NCBI RefSeq assembly: GCF_017114915.1 | Contig: NZ_JAAUOE010000015.1 | Span: forward strand, 1-64,000 | Origin: Pseudomonas frederiksbergensis | Lineage (GTDB): Bacteria; Pseudomonadota; Gammaproteobacteria; Pseudomonadales; Pseudomonadaceae | Length of the DNA stretch: 64,000 nucleotides | Direction: 5' to 3' | Position numbers and translations under genes: made by a program | Part shown: one piece after another, positions 35,621 to 44,901 of the stretch | Position numbering within the stretch: the first letter of the stretch is position 1 | Layout of the letters: every line of letters begins with the position of its first letter | The notes under the pieces: generated by a model | Database searches by the model: none | What the model saw: the letters and a program-made list of their open reading frames with translations, nothing else | What the model was told of the DNA's origin: nothing

Positions 35621-36178
35621 ATGGCTGACTCGATCTCGATGAAGAAACTGGTCACCCGTCTGGTGCTGGTGGTGGTGGCAATGTTTGTCTTCGGCTTTGC
35701 CCTGGTGCCGATCTACGACGTGATGTGCAAGGCGTTCGGCATCAACGGCAAAACCGCCGGGCAGTATGAAGGCGAGCAGACGGTCGACGCCTCGCGGCAG
35801 GTTCGCGTGCAGTTTCTGTCGACCAACGCCGCCGGCATGACTTGGGACTTCTACCCCAAGACAGATGAGCTGACCGCGCACCCCGGGGCGGTGAACGAGA
35901 TGATTTTTATCGCCCACAACCCCACCGACCGGCCGATGAGCGCCCAGGCGGTGCCGAGTATCGCGCCGAGTAATGCCGCTGCGTACTTCCACAAGACCGA
36001 ATGTTTCTGCTTTACCCAGCAAGTGCTGCAGCCCGGTCAACGCATCGAGATGCCGGTACGGTTCATCGTTGACCGCGACATGCCCAAGGAAGTGAAGCAC
36101 CTGACGCTGTCCTACACGCTGTTCGATATCACCGCACGTCATCCGCCCGTGGCTGTAGCAGCCAACACTGGCGGTTAG
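35621..36178 (+). CDS. ctaG: Cytochrome c oxidase assembly protein CtaG/Cox11
   Basis: A 185-residue protein with one N-terminal transmembrane helix (about 10-30) and a periplasmic immunoglobulin-like domain. The copper-binding 'ECFCF' motif is present. It delivers copper to the CuB site of subunit I. It lies between coxA and coxC, separated from coxA by a REPIN. Confidence 0.95.
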   Translation: MADSISMKKLVTRLVLVVVAMFVFGFALVPIYDVMCKAFGINGKTAGQYEGEQTVDASRQVRVQFLSTNAAGMTWDFYPKTDELTAHPGAVNEMIFIAHNPTDRPMSAQAVPSIAPSNAAAYFHKTECFCFTQQVLQPGQRIEMPVRFIVDRDMPKEVKHLTLSYTLFDITARHPPVAVAANTGG

Positions 36179-36211
36179 GCGTTAAAGCGTGCCCGATAAG
36201 GAGAACAATAA

Positions 36212-37099
36212 ATGGCAACTCATGAACATTATTACGTTCCAGCCCAGAGCAAATGGCCGATCATCGCCACGATCGGCATGCTGGTCACGGTGTTCGGCCT
36301 GGGCACCTGGTTCAACGACCTGAGGGCTGCGCGACCGGAGTCCCATGGCCCGCTGATCTTTTTCGTCGGCGGGCTGCTGCTGGCCTACATGCTGTTCGGC
36401 TGGTTCGGGACGGTGATAAAGGAAAGTCGCGCGGGGTTGTACAGCCCGCAACTCGATCGCTCGTTCCGCTGGGGCATGAGCTGGTTCATTTTCTCGGAGG
36501 TGATGTTTTTCATCGCCTTTTTCGGAGCACTGTTTTATGTGCGCAACATCGCCGGCCCGGCACTGGGCGGTGAAGGCACCAAAGGCCTCGCTCATATGCT
36601 GTGGCCGACGTTCGAGTTCACCTGGCCGCTGCTGAACAACCCGGACCCGAAACTTTTTCCCCCACCCAAGGAAGTCATCGGTCCCTGGGGCTTACCGCTG
36701 CTCAACACTGTGATTCTGGTGAGCTCCAGCGTCACCATCACGATTGCTCACCACGCCTTGAAGAAAGGCCATCGCGGCGCACTGAAAATCTGGCTGGCGC
36801 TGACCGTGTTGCTCGGCTGCACGTTCCTCGGTTTCCAGGCCGAAGAATACCTGCATGCCTATCGCGAGCTCGGCCTGACCCTGGGCTCCGGCATCTACGG
36901 TGCAACGTTCTTCATGCTCACCGGTTTCCATGGCGCCCACGTGACCATCGGCACCATCATCCTGTTCGTGATGCTGATGCGCATCCTGCGCGGGCACTTC
37001 GATGCCGACCACCATTTCGGCTTCGAGGCGGCGGCCTGGTACTGGCACTTCGTGGATGTGGTGTGGATCGGTCTGTTCGTTTTCGTCTACGTGATCTGA
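36212..37099 (+). CDS. coxC: Cytochrome c oxidase subunit III
   Basis: A 295-residue seven-helix membrane protein. Diagnostic segments are 'SEVMFFIAFFGALFY', 'GFQAEEYLHAY', 'GFHGAHVTIGTIIL' and C-terminal 'WYWHFVDVVWIGLF'. It stabilises the oxidase and supports proton uptake into the D channel. AAGGAGAAC precedes the ATG. It is last in the rightward structural block. Confidence 0.96.
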   Translation: MATHEHYYVPAQSKWPIIATIGMLVTVFGLGTWFNDLRAARPESHGPLIFFVGGLLLAYMLFGWFGTVIKESRAGLYSPQLDRSFRWGMSWFIFSEVMFFIAFFGALFYVRNIAGPALGGEGTKGLAHMLWPTFEFTWPLLNNPDPKLFPPPKEVIGPWGLPLLNTVILVSSSVTITIAHHALKKGHRGALKIWLALTVLLGCTFLGFQAEEYLHAYRELGLTLGSGIYGATFFMLTGFHGAHVTIGTIILFVMLMRILRGHFDADHHFGFEAAAWYWHFVDVVWIGLFVFVYVI

Positions 37100-37112
37100 G
37101 CCTTGGCTCTCA

Positions 37113-37316
37113 CTACCAAGGCGCGTGAGACACCAGCTGGCCGCTGAAAAAACCCCAGGCGATCAAGCCGACGGTGATGGCGGCCAACGCAACACGAACA
37201 CTCAAGGCGATGACCAGGCGATTGGAGTGGCTGTCGTCCTTGACCAGAAAAAACAGGCCGCTGAACAGGCTGACAACCGTGGCAATCAGCATCAGGACGA
37301 TAGCTGCTTTGAGCAT
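37113..37316 (-). CDS. DUF2909 twin-transmembrane protein
   Basis: A 67-residue membrane protein with two helices (about 4-24 and 36-58) separated by a charged loop 'KDDSHSNRLV', matching the DUF2909 family found next to cox genes. It runs antisense to the cox cluster between coxC and the SURF1 gene, so the SURF1-to-sco genes probably have their own promoter divergent from it. Function is unknown, perhaps oxidase assembly. Confidence 0.82.
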   Translation of the reverse strand: MLKAAIVLMLIATVVSLFSGLFFLVKDDSHSNRLVIALSVRVALAAITVGLIAWGFFSGQLVSHAPW

Positions 37317-37386
37317 GGTGACACTCCGGGGGACAGGCGATGCATTTGAGTATAGCTATCGCAACGACCGACTTTCTGGCGACGCC

Positions 37387-38127
37387 ATGAAGCGCTTTCG
37401 GCCGGGCTTCGTGCCGACCCTCGCAGTCGCGGTGCTGCTGCCTTTACTGGTGTCGCTCGGCTTCTGGCAGTTGAGCCGGGGCGCGGAGAAAAGCACGCTG
37501 CTGCAAAGCTACGCCGAGCGCCGGGCGGCCGAACCGATGGCCAGCACCGAACTGCAACACACTGCAGATCCGGCCTTCCGCCGGGTTCGCCTGCACGGCC
37601 GGTTCGATGCAGAACACAGCCTGCTGCTGGACAACCGGCAGCGCGACGGCAAGGTTGGGGTCGAGTTGCTGCAACCGTTTCAGGATCAGGCCACCGGCCT
37701 CTGGCTGCTGGTCAATCGCGGCTGGCTGCCGTGGCCGGACCGGCGCACACCGCCGTCATTCACCACACCGACTGAGGCATTGAGTCTCGATGCCTGGGTC
37801 TATGTCTCCCCCGGCGCAACGTTCCAGTTGCACGCCGACCCCAACGCCACCACCTGGCCACAGCTGATCACCGCCGTTGAGCCGGCCAGGCTGTGGAAGG
37901 CGCTTGAGCGTGACGGTTTCGCCTACGAATTACGCGCGCAAAGCGGCCCCGCAACCTACCGGGCCGATTGGCCGGTGGTGGCTATAGGGCCGGAAAAACA
38001 CCTGGCTTACGCCGTGCAGTGGTTCGCCCTGGCGATCGCGCTGTTCGGCCTTTATCTCTATCTCGGATGGCACAACGCAAAGGAGAACCATAATGGGAGC
38101 GGCCATGAATCCACCCGGCATGTCTGA
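37387..38127 (+). CDS. SURF1-family oxidase assembly protein
   Basis: A 246-residue protein with two transmembrane helices near the ends (about 10-28 and 208-226) and a periplasmic loop. 'LGFWQLSRGAEK' at the start, 'GRFDAEHSLLLDNRQ' and 'LLVNRGWLPW' are SURF1 hallmarks. It assists haem a insertion into subunit I. ATG 37387 (MKRFRPGFVPTL) is chosen. Its 3' end overlaps the next gene by about 35 bases. Confidence 0.92.
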   Translation: MKRFRPGFVPTLAVAVLLPLLVSLGFWQLSRGAEKSTLLQSYAERRAAEPMASTELQHTADPAFRRVRLHGRFDAEHSLLLDNRQRDGKVGVELLQPFQDQATGLWLLVNRGWLPWPDRRTPPSFTTPTEALSLDAWVYVSPGATFQLHADPNATTWPQLITAVEPARLWKALERDGFAYELRAQSGPATYRADWPVVAIGPEKHLAYAVQWFALAIALFGLYLYLGWHNAKENHNGSGHESTRHV

Positions 38128-38686
38128 AGCAAAAGCGCCGATCAATCGGCGGCGCGGGCGCTTGCAGTTGTTGCTGATCGTCCTGGGCGTGGTGGGTCCG
38201 ATGATCCTCGCCACCGGCATGTACAAATTGCAGTTCTGGGTGCCGGAGGGCCGCAGTTATCACGGTGAACTGATCGGCAACGGCCAGACCCGCGCCGACA
38301 TCGGCGTACAGGTACAAGAAGACCGCTGGCAATTGCTGGTGACAGCACCCAAGGACTGTTCAGTGGACTGCCAGCAGCTGGTTTATCTGGCGCGGCAGAT
38401 CCAGATCGGCCTCGGACGCGATGCTGCCCGCGCCAGCCATGCGCTGGCCACCGCGCAACCGCTCAACAGTGATTACGCGACTAAACTTCAACGCGAGTAC
38501 CCGCAGTTGCAACGTTATTCATTGGACCTGTCGTCCTACACCAAAGGCGCCCAGAGCAATGACACGCCGCACCTGTGGATCATCGACCCTCACGGCAATC
38601 TGGTGCTGCGTTACGACCCGACGGTGAAGGGCAAGGACCTGCTCAACGACCTGCGCCACCTGCTGAAACTGTCGAACATCGGATAA
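38093..38686 (+). CDS. Cox-cluster membrane-anchored thioredoxin-like protein (PA0111-like)
   Basis: A 197-residue protein with one transmembrane helix (about 25-45) and a periplasmic domain. 'LWIIDPHGNLVLRYDPTVKGKDLLNDLRHLLK' at the end resembles the tail of thioredoxin/SCO-like folds, and 'TAPKDCSVDCQQLVYLARQI' has a CxxxC pair in the place of the SCO copper motif. It is encoded within the oxidase assembly operon, so a copper or redox assembly role is plausible but inferred. The start may be the ATG at 38093 or at 38105. Confidence 0.78.
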   Translation: MGAAMNPPGMSEAKAPINRRRGRLQLLLIVLGVVGPMILATGMYKLQFWVPEGRSYHGELIGNGQTRADIGVQVQEDRWQLLVTAPKDCSVDCQQLVYLARQIQIGLGRDAARASHALATAQPLNSDYATKLQREYPQLQRYSLDLSSYTKGAQSNDTPHLWIIDPHGNLVLRYDPTVKGKDLLNDLRHLLKLSNIG

Positions 38687-38696
38687 GGGCATCGAC

Positions 38697-39776
38697 ATGG
38701 CCAAACCTGGATTTCGCCTCGCGCTGTTTGCCACCTTGCTGGCACTGATTGTGGTGTTGCTCGGCGCTTACACACGCCTGACCCACGCCGGCCTCGGCTG
38801 CCCGGACTGGCCCGGCTGCTACGGTTTTATCAGCGTGCCGCAAAGCGAAGTCCAACTGGCTCATGCCGAACTGCATTTTCCAGACACTCCGGTGCAAGCT
38901 CACAAAGGCTGGAACGAAATGGTCCACCGCTACTTCGCCGGCACGCTGGGGCTGCTGATCGCGGTGCTGGCGGGCCGTGCCTGGGTCCATCGTCATCATC
39001 CAGGACAGCCGGTGAAGTTGCCGTTGTTTATATTGGCGGTGGTGTTCGCCCAAGCGGCGTTCGGCATGTGGACGGTGACACTCAAGCTTTGGCCGCAAGT
39101 GGTCACCGGGCATTTGCTCGGCGGTTTTGCGACGTTGAGCCTGTTGTTTCTACTGACCTTGCGCCTGTCCGGCGTGCTGCCGGCGCTGACCGTGCCTCGA
39201 CGTTTACAGTACTGGGCAACCGCCGGCTTGCTGCTGGTGATCGGGCAGATCGCCCTCGGCGGCTGGGTCAGCTCCAATTACGCGGCGGTGGCCTGCATCG
39301 ACTTTCCGACCTGCCATGGACAATGGCTGCCACCGGCTGATTTCGCCAACGGTTTTCACCTGAGCCAACACATCGGGCCGAATTACCTGGGCGGGCAACT
39401 GGACAGCGATGCCCGCACCGCGATTCACCTGACTCACCGCATCGGCGCATTACTGGTCACCCTCGTTCTGCTCGGTCTGGCCTGGCAACTGAAGGTCGTC
39501 GGCATGACGCGCCTGGCCGCCATGGTGCTGATCGCCCTGGCCGCACAAATCACCCTGGGCATCAGCAACGTGGTGTTCCACTTGCCGCTGCCGGTGGCTG
39601 TCGCCCACAACGCCGGCGGTGCAGCGCTGCTGCTGACGATGGTGCTGGTCAACTATCACGCGCGAACCAGCCTGGTTCGGGTCAAGCATCAGCCTCCTCG
39701 GCGCTGGCGTCTCAGCCTGCGTAAACACTCGGCCGGGCCCACCACAATAAAAGGAGAGATGCCATGGCGACTCTGA
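38697..39776 (+). CDS. ctaA: Haem A synthase (COX15/CtaA family)
   Basis: A 359-residue membrane protein with eight helices. It oxidises a methyl group of haem O to formyl, making haem A. The '[16 protein letters not shown]', '[17 protein letters not shown]', '[12 protein letters not shown]' and '[11 protein letters not shown]' motifs supply histidines and cysteine pairs. It lies in the assembly operon and overlaps cyoE by 13 bases. Confidence 0.94.
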   Translation: MAKPGFRLALFATLLALIVVLLGAYTRLTHAGLGCPDWPGCYGFISVPQSEVQLAHAELHFPDTPVQAHKGWNEMVHRYFAGTLGLLIAVLAGRAWVHRHHPGQPVKLPLFILAVVFAQAAFGMWTVTLKLWPQVVTGHLLGGFATLSLLFLLTLRLSGVLPALTVPRRLQYWATAGLLLVIGQIALGGWVSSNYAAVACIDFPTCHGQWLPPADFANGFHLSQHIGPNYLGGQLDSDARTAIHLTHRIGALLVTLVLLGLAWQLKVVGMTRLAAMVLIALAAQITLGISNVVFHLPLPVAVAHNAGGAALLLTMVLVNYHARTSLVRVKHQPPRRWRLSLRKHSAGPTTIKGEMPWRL

Positions 39777-40663
39777 TCAGCGAACGTCACAGTCGGGCCA
39801 TCTGGCGGGATTACCTGGAACTGACCAAGCCCAAAGTGGTGGTGCTGATGCTTATCACCTCGCTGGTCGGCATGTTCCTCGCGACCCGCGCCGGAGTGCC
39901 ATGGACGGTGCTGGTGTTCGGCAATCTGGGGATCGCCCTGTGTGCCGGCGGCGCGGCGGCGGTCAACCATGTGGTGGACCGGCGCATCGACGCGGTCATG
40001 GCCCGGACCCACAAACGGCCCTTGGCCGAGGGCCGGGTATCTCCGGCCGCCGCGCTGACCTTCGCCCTGGTGCTGGCGGTGCTCGGCCAGGCCTTGCTGC
40101 TGACCTTCACCAACCCATTGACGGCATGGCTGACCCTTGCCTCCTTGCTCGGTTATGCCGTGGTCTACACCGGCTTCCTGAAACGCGCGACGCCGCAGAA
40201 CATCGTCATCGGCGGCCTCGCCGGAGCCGCCCCGCCGCTGCTCGGCTGGACCGCCGCCACCGGTCATGTCAGCGCCGAACCGTTGCTGCTGGTGCTGATC
40301 ATCTTCGCCTGGACCCCACCGCACTTCTGGGCGCTGGCGATTCACCGCAAGGAGGAATACGCCAAGGCTGACATTCCGATGCTGCCGGTGACCCATGGCG
40401 AGCACTACACCAAAGTCCACATCCTGCTTTATACCTTTGCGTTGCTGGCCGTCAGCCTGATGCCCTACGTGATCCACATGAGCGGCGTGCTCTACCTGAT
40501 TTGTGCCCTCCTACTTGGCGCGAGGTTTCTGCAATGGGCCGTGGTGCTGTACCGTGGCACTCGGCCGCACGCGGCGATCAACACGTTCAAGTACTCTATT
40601 TACTACTTGTTCCTGTTGTTTATCGCGCTGCTCGTAGACCACTACTTACTGTTGATCCTATGA
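39764..40663 (+). CDS. cyoE: Protohaem IX farnesyltransferase (haem O synthase)
   Basis: A 299-residue UbiA-family prenyltransferase with about nine helices. The N-x3-D-x3-D motif lies in '[15 protein letters not shown]', and a second aspartate-rich loop follows '[22 protein letters not shown]'. It converts haem B to haem O, the substrate of the preceding CtaA. The alternative name is ctaB. AAGGAGAG precedes ATG 39764. It overlaps the sco gene by four bases. Confidence 0.96.
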   Translation: MATLISERHSRAIWRDYLELTKPKVVVLMLITSLVGMFLATRAGVPWTVLVFGNLGIALCAGGAAAVNHVVDRRIDAVMARTHKRPLAEGRVSPAAALTFALVLAVLGQALLLTFTNPLTAWLTLASLLGYAVVYTGFLKRATPQNIVIGGLAGAAPPLLGWTAATGHVSAEPLLLVLIIFAWTPPHFWALAIHRKEEYAKADIPMLPVTHGEHYTKVHILLYTFALLAVSLMPYVIHMSGVLYLICALLLGARFLQWAVVLYRGTRPHAAINTFKYSIYYLFLLFIALLVDHYLLLIL

Positions 40664-41295
40664 CTCGAACCCAGAAAACCGTCTTCATTCTTGTCGCCCT
40701 GATCGCGCTGATCCTGGGCCTGACCGTCAATAAAGTACTGACCGGGAAAAACCAGGGCGACCCGACGGCGCTGATCGACGCGGGGATCATCCTGTTGCCC
40801 CAAAGCCGTCACCTGCCGGACGTGAAGATGACCGACCAAGACGGCAAGCCGGTGGCGGTCAACGAACTGAAAGGCAAATGGAGTTTGCTGTTCTTCGGCT
40901 ACACCTTCTGCCCGGACATTTGCCCGACCACCCTCGCCCAGTTGCGGCAGATCAAGAGTGAACTGCCGGCGGAGGCAGTGGATAAGTTGCAGATCGTCCT
41001 GGTCAGCGTCGACCCGAACCGCGACACGCCCAAGCAACTCAAGCAATACCTGGGCTACTTCGATCCGCAATTCATCGGGCTGACCGCGTCCTCGGTCGAA
41101 GACATCCAGAAACTGGCCAATGCGGTGAGCATTCCATTCATTCCGGCGGACACCAGCAAACCCAACTACACCGTCGACCACAGCGGCAACCTCGCGGTGA
41201 TCGGCCCGGACGGGACTCAGCGCGGGTTCATTCGCGCGCCGTTGAACAACCAGAAACTGGTGGCCCAGTTGCCGGTGATGCTCAATCGCCAATAA
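40660..41295 (+). CDS. SCO1/SenC copper chaperone
   Basis: A 211-residue protein with one N-terminal transmembrane helix (about 7-24) and a periplasmic thioredoxin fold. The copper ligands are C84 and C88 in 'FCPDIC' and the histidine in 'VDHSG'. It loads copper into the CuA site of CoxB. ATG 40660 overlaps the cyoE stop (ATGA). It ends the assembly operon, followed by a strong terminator. Confidence 0.95.
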   Translation: MTRTQKTVFILVALIALILGLTVNKVLTGKNQGDPTALIDAGIILLPQSRHLPDVKMTDQDGKPVAVNELKGKWSLLFFGYTFCPDICPTTLAQLRQIKSELPAEAVDKLQIVLVSVDPNRDTPKQLKQYLGYFDPQFIGLTASSVEDIQKLANAVSIPFIPADTSKPNYTVDHSGNLAVIGPDGTQRGFIRAPLNNQKLVAQLPVMLNRQ

Positions 41296-41323
41296 GCACC
41301 ACAGGGTCCGTGTTTCAGACGCA

Positions 41324-41354
41324 AAAAAGGGGCGCATTCGATGCGCCCCTTTTT
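41324..41354. terminator. Bidirectional terminator between sco and metQ
   Basis: A perfect 14-bp stem AAAAAGGGGCGCAT/ATGCGCCCCTTTTT closes a TCG loop. It serves both the rightward cox assembly operon and the leftward met operon. Confidence 0.93.
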
Positions 41355-41369
41355 CGTTACGTCAGCCGA

Positions 41370-42143
41370 TCAGAACGCCGGTAATACCGCGCCTTTGTAC
41401 TTCTCGGTGATGAATTTTTTGACTTCCGGGCTGTGCAGGGCAGCAACCAGTTTCTGCATCGCGGCGCTGTCCTTGTCGTCCGGACGGGCCACGAGGATGT
41501 TCACGTACGGCGAGTCGCTGCCTTCGATGACCAGCGCATCCTTGGACGGATCGAGCTTGGCCTCCAGCGCGTAGTTGGTGTTGATCAGCGCCAGGTCGAC
41601 CTGGGTCAGCACGCGCGGGATGGTCGCGGCTTCCAGTTCACGGAATTTCAGGTCCTTGGTGTTCTCGGTGATGTCCTTGACGGTCGACAGGATGTTGTTC
41701 GAATCCTTCAACTTGATCAGGCCCGCCTTCGCCAGCAGCAACAGCGCACGGCCGCCGTTGGTGGCGTCGTTCGGGATCACCACGTGGGCGCCGCCCGGCA
41801 GCTCTTCCAGTTTCTTGTACTTGCTGGAGTAAGCGCCCAGCGGTTCCAGGTGCACACCGGCAACGCTGACAAGGTTAGTGCCCTTGGCCTTGTTGAACTC
41901 ATCCAGGTACGGCTGGTGCTGGAAGAAGTTGGCGTCCAGGCGCTTCTCGGCCACCTGCACGTTCGGCTGAATGTAGTCGGTGAAGACTTTGACGTTCAGG
42001 TCCACGCCTTCTTTGGCCAGGGCCGGTTTAACGAACTCGAGGATTTCCGCGTGGGGCACCGGAGTGGCCGCGACGGTCAGGGTGTCGGCAGCGTGGGCGG
42101 AAAAGGCTGCAACGGCAGCGAACGCGACGAGTAGTTTTTTCAT
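41370..42143 (-). CDS. metQ: Methionine ABC transporter substrate-binding protein
   Basis: A 257-residue NlpA-family binding protein with a signal peptide (MKKLLVAFAAVAAFSAHA). It has no lipobox cysteine, so unlike E. coli MetQ it should be a free periplasmic protein. 'TPVPHAEILEFVKPALAKEGVDL' and 'FFQHQPYLDEFNKAKG' are typical. It is the last gene of metNIQ, 78 bp after metI. It delivers methionine to the transporter. Confidence 0.92.
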   Translation of the reverse strand: MKKLLVAFAAVAAFSAHAADTLTVAATPVPHAEILEFVKPALAKEGVDLNVKVFTDYIQPNVQVAEKRLDANFFQHQPYLDEFNKAKGTNLVSVAGVHLEPLGAYSSKYKKLEELPGGAHVVIPNDATNGGRALLLLAKAGLIKLKDSNNILSTVKDITENTKDLKFRELEAATIPRVLTQVDLALINTNYALEAKLDPSKDALVIEGSDSPYVNILVARPDDKDSAAMQKLVAALHSPEVKKFITEKYKGAVLPAF

Positions 42144-42221
42144 TCAGCTAACTCCTTGTGAGGCGCCCGTTTGGCGCCTGCCAGCGAATGGCCGGCTCAT
42201 GTCTTAAGTGACGAAAACTGT

Positions 42222-42896
42222 TTATTTGCGGGAGAAATGAACCACCAGCTTGTCGCCGACGGTTTGCAACACTTGAACCAGCACCAGCAACAACACCACG
42301 GTGACCACCATCACATCGGTCTGGAAACGCTGATAACCGAAACGGATCGCCAGGTCGCCCAAGCCGCCAGCGCCGACCACACCGGCCATCGCTGTGTAGG
42401 ACACCAGTGTAATCGCTGTCACCGTAATCGCCGCGAAGATGCCCGGACGGGCTTCCGGCAGCAAGGCGTTGGTGATGATCTGGCGGGTCGTCGCGCCCAT
42501 GGCCTGGGTCGCCTCGATGATGCCGCGATCCACTTCACGCAGGGCGGTTTCCACCAATCGAGCAAAGAACGGCGTGGCGCCCACCACCAGCGGCGGGATC
42601 GCACCGGCGACACCCAGGGAGGTGCCGGTAATCAACACGGTGAACGGAATCATCACGATCAGCAAAATGATGAACGGCAGCGAACGCAGAATGTTCACCA
42701 CCAGCGACAGCATCGCGTAGACGCCTTTGGCTTCCAGCAACTGGCGCGGGCTGCACAGGAACAACAACACGCCCAACGGCAGGCCCAACAACACGGTGAA
42801 CAACAGCGAACCGCCGAGCATCAGCAGGGTGTCGCCGGTGGCCAGCCAGATTTCGTACCAGTCGATATTGGAAAAGAAACTCATCAGGACTTCCAT
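42222..42896 (-). CDS. metI: Methionine ABC transporter permease
   Basis: A 224-residue permease with five transmembrane helices and the EAA loop 'EATQAMGATTRQIITNALLPEARPGI'. It pairs with MetN. Its start overlaps the metN stop by one base. An ATG four codons in (MSFFSNIDWYE) is an alternative start. Confidence 0.94.
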   Translation of the reverse strand: MEVLMSFFSNIDWYEIWLATGDTLLMLGGSLLFTVLLGLPLGVLLFLCSPRQLLEAKGVYAMLSLVVNILRSLPFIILLIVMIPFTVLITGTSLGVAGAIPPLVVGATPFFARLVETALREVDRGIIEATQAMGATTRQIITNALLPEARPGIFAAITVTAITLVSYTAMAGVVGAGGLGDLAIRFGYQRFQTDVMVVTVVLLLVLVQVLQTVGDKLVVHFSRK

Positions 42897-43903
42897 CAGC
42901 GCAGCACCTCCATGTGGACATCAGCTGCGGTGAAGTGGGCGAACGCCGCGTCCATGTCGCCACCGGTGACGGCCAGGGTCAATTGGCCGTAGGGAACCTC
43001 TTTGATGCGATCGATACGACCGGCCAGGATGCTGTAGTCCACCCCCGTTTCCCGGGCGACGGTACCCAGCAACGGTGCGTAGGTCGCTTCGCCCTGGAAG
43101 GTCAGACGTACGATTCGGCCCGGTACATGAGCGAAGTCGTCGCGCTGCTCGCTTTCGTCGATCTGTTCGTCTTCCTGCACGAAGCGCTTGGTGGTCGGGT
43201 GCTTGGGATGCAGGAACACCTCGGCCACCGAGCCTTGCTCGACGATCACGCCGGCATCCATCACTGCCACCTGATCACACACTCGACGGATCACGTCCAT
43301 CTCGTGGGTGATCAGGACGATGGTCAGCTTCAGCTCGCGGTTGATCTCGGCCAACAATTGCAAAACCGACGCCGTGGTCTGTGGGTCGAGGGCACTGGTG
43401 GCTTCATCGCACAGCAGAATTTTCGGCTTGGTCGCCAGAGCGCGGGCAATACCGACACGCTGCTTCTGACCACCGGACAGTTGCGCCGGGTATTTTTTCG
43501 CATGGTCGGCCAGGCCAACCCGTGCCAGCAATTGCGCCACACGCTGGTCGATTTCGCTGCGCGACAGCTCACCGGCGAGGGTCAGCGGCAGCGCGACGTT
43601 GTCGGCCACGGTCTTGGACGCCAGCAAATTGAAGTGCTGGAAAATCATCCCGACCTGTTGACGGAAACGTCGCAGGCCATTGGCATCCAGCGCCGTGACT
43701 TCTTCACCATCGACGATGATCTTGCCGCCACTGGAATTTTCCAGGCGATTGATCAGACGCAGCAGGGTACTTTTTCCCGCACCGGAATGGCCGATCAGGC
43801 CAAAGACCTGACCGTTCTCAATCGTCAGACTGGTCGGATGCAGGGCGGGAATATCCTTACCGGCGACGCGGTAAGTTTTGTGGACGTTTTGAAACTCGAT
43901 CAC
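42896..43903 (-). CDS. metN: Methionine ABC transporter ATP-binding protein
   Basis: A 335-residue ABC ATPase with Walker A 'GHSGAGKST', signature '[15 protein letters not shown]' and Walker B '[13 protein letters not shown]'. The C-terminal NIL domain (about 260-335) binds methionine and inhibits transport when internal levels are high. It is the first gene of metNIQ. I see no riboswitch in the 244 bases upstream. Confidence 0.95.
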   Translation of the reverse strand: MIEFQNVHKTYRVAGKDIPALHPTSLTIENGQVFGLIGHSGAGKSTLLRLINRLENSSGGKIIVDGEEVTALDANGLRRFRQQVGMIFQHFNLLASKTVADNVALPLTLAGELSRSEIDQRVAQLLARVGLADHAKKYPAQLSGGQKQRVGIARALATKPKILLCDEATSALDPQTTASVLQLLAEINRELKLTIVLITHEMDVIRRVCDQVAVMDAGVIVEQGSVAEVFLHPKHPTTKRFVQEDEQIDESEQRDDFAHVPGRIVRLTFQGEATYAPLLGTVARETGVDYSILAGRIDRIKEVPYGQLTLAVTGGDMDAAFAHFTAADVHMEVLR

Positions 43904-44084
43904 GTAGCGAACCTTGTGGGGCGCGTTAGAAAAGGATCAGCGGTTAGCCGGGCGCGCATTTTAGCCTGTCCGTATAGAGGTTCTTAGCATTTATTTCGCC
44001 TTCAACCAGCGATTTGGCAATAAGGCGATCAAAGGTAGGAACCTGGGACCAAGGCAATTGCGGCCAGATGCATCTAGAAAAGCA

Positions 44085-44146
44085 AAAGATCGCAGCCTGC
44101 GGTAACTCCTACACGGTCCAGAGCTGCCGCAGGCTGCGATCTTTTC
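44085..44146 (-). terminator. GATCGCAGC-type hairpin downstream of the PA5502-like gene
   Basis: A 19-bp perfect inverted repeat (AAAAGATCGCAGCCTGCGG, 44085-44103, with 44128-44146) has T runs on both ends. It lies 2 bp after the stop codon of the lipoprotein gene. It shares its outer 13 bases with the hairpin after osmC. Confidence 0.82.
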
Positions 44147-44147
44147 T

Positions 44148-44864
44148 TTATGGCTTGCGAGGACTCAAAACCATCTGCGCCGGAATATTGCGCAGAATCT
44201 GTTTCTCCAGCTTCAGATCAAACCCCGAATCCAGCTTCTTCACCCGTTTGGTCAGCAACGTGGCCAACCATGGGTAGTCCTGAGTACGGGGAACCTGAAT
44301 GCTCACGTCGCACTGATAATTCACCACATCGGCGGCGATAGCATCAAGTTGACGACGAAGTTTGCTCATATCGGTGAGGTTCAATGCCACCGTCGTGCTT
44401 TCAGCCGTCGGGTCGATCACTTTGGCCTGCGGTTTGGCTTCGGCAGCCTTGAGGGCCGCTTCGGCTTTATCCAGTTCAGCCTTGCGTGCATGAACGATGG
44501 CATTGTTAACGCCACCGGTCAGCGCCGGGGCCTTGGGCATTAATACCCGGGCACGGCTGAGGGCAGTGGCCGCGGCATTCACATCACCTTTTTGCAACAC
44601 GATCTGGCTGCGCAGCAAATAGGCTTCGGCCAATTGCCGCTGGTATTGCTCAAGGGATTGATCGTTGGGCGACTCGGCCTGCAAGGCCGCCAATTGATCC
44701 TCGGCGGTGGCCAGCTCGCTGCTGGCCAGGCTTTGTTCCAGTTGTGCAATAGCCGTGGCCCGCGCATCGGGAGCCTCGGTGGCCGCCGGTGGCGTGCTTT
44801 GGCAAGCGCCCAGTAGCAGCGAAAATGCGACAAGGAGCAGATAACGGGAGGCGAACGGCTTCAT
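44148..44864 (-). CDS. Putative lipoprotein with TPR-like repeats (PA5502-like)
   Basis: A 238-residue protein with a lipobox ('LLLGACQS', Cys about residue 21). A helical region (about 35-160) is rich in alanine, 'SQIVLQKGDVNAAATALSRARVLMP', suggestive of tetratricopeptide repeats. The C-terminal part contains 'QCDVSIQVPRTQDYPWLATLLTKRVKKLD'. It lies between metN and znuB as in P. aeruginosa. Function is unknown. Confidence 0.75.
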   Translation of the reverse strand: MKPFASRYLLLVAFSLLLGACQSTPPAATEAPDARATAIAQLEQSLASSELATAEDQLAALQAESPNDQSLEQYQRQLAEAYLLRSQIVLQKGDVNAAATALSRARVLMPKAPALTGGVNNAIVHARKAELDKAEAALKAAEAKPQAKVIDPTAESTTVALNLTDMSKLRRQLDAIAADVVNYQCDVSIQVPRTQDYPWLATLLTKRVKKLDSGFDLKLEKQILRNIPAQMVLSPRKP

Positions 44865-44901
44865 TCCTGCGACTCTCTATTTGCGCAAAAAACGAGCAAG
44901 T

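Noticed and set aside
43904-44084. S-adenosylmethionine riboswitch upstream of metN
   Set aside because: No conserved riboswitch core or leader hairpins are visible in the sequence preceding metN.
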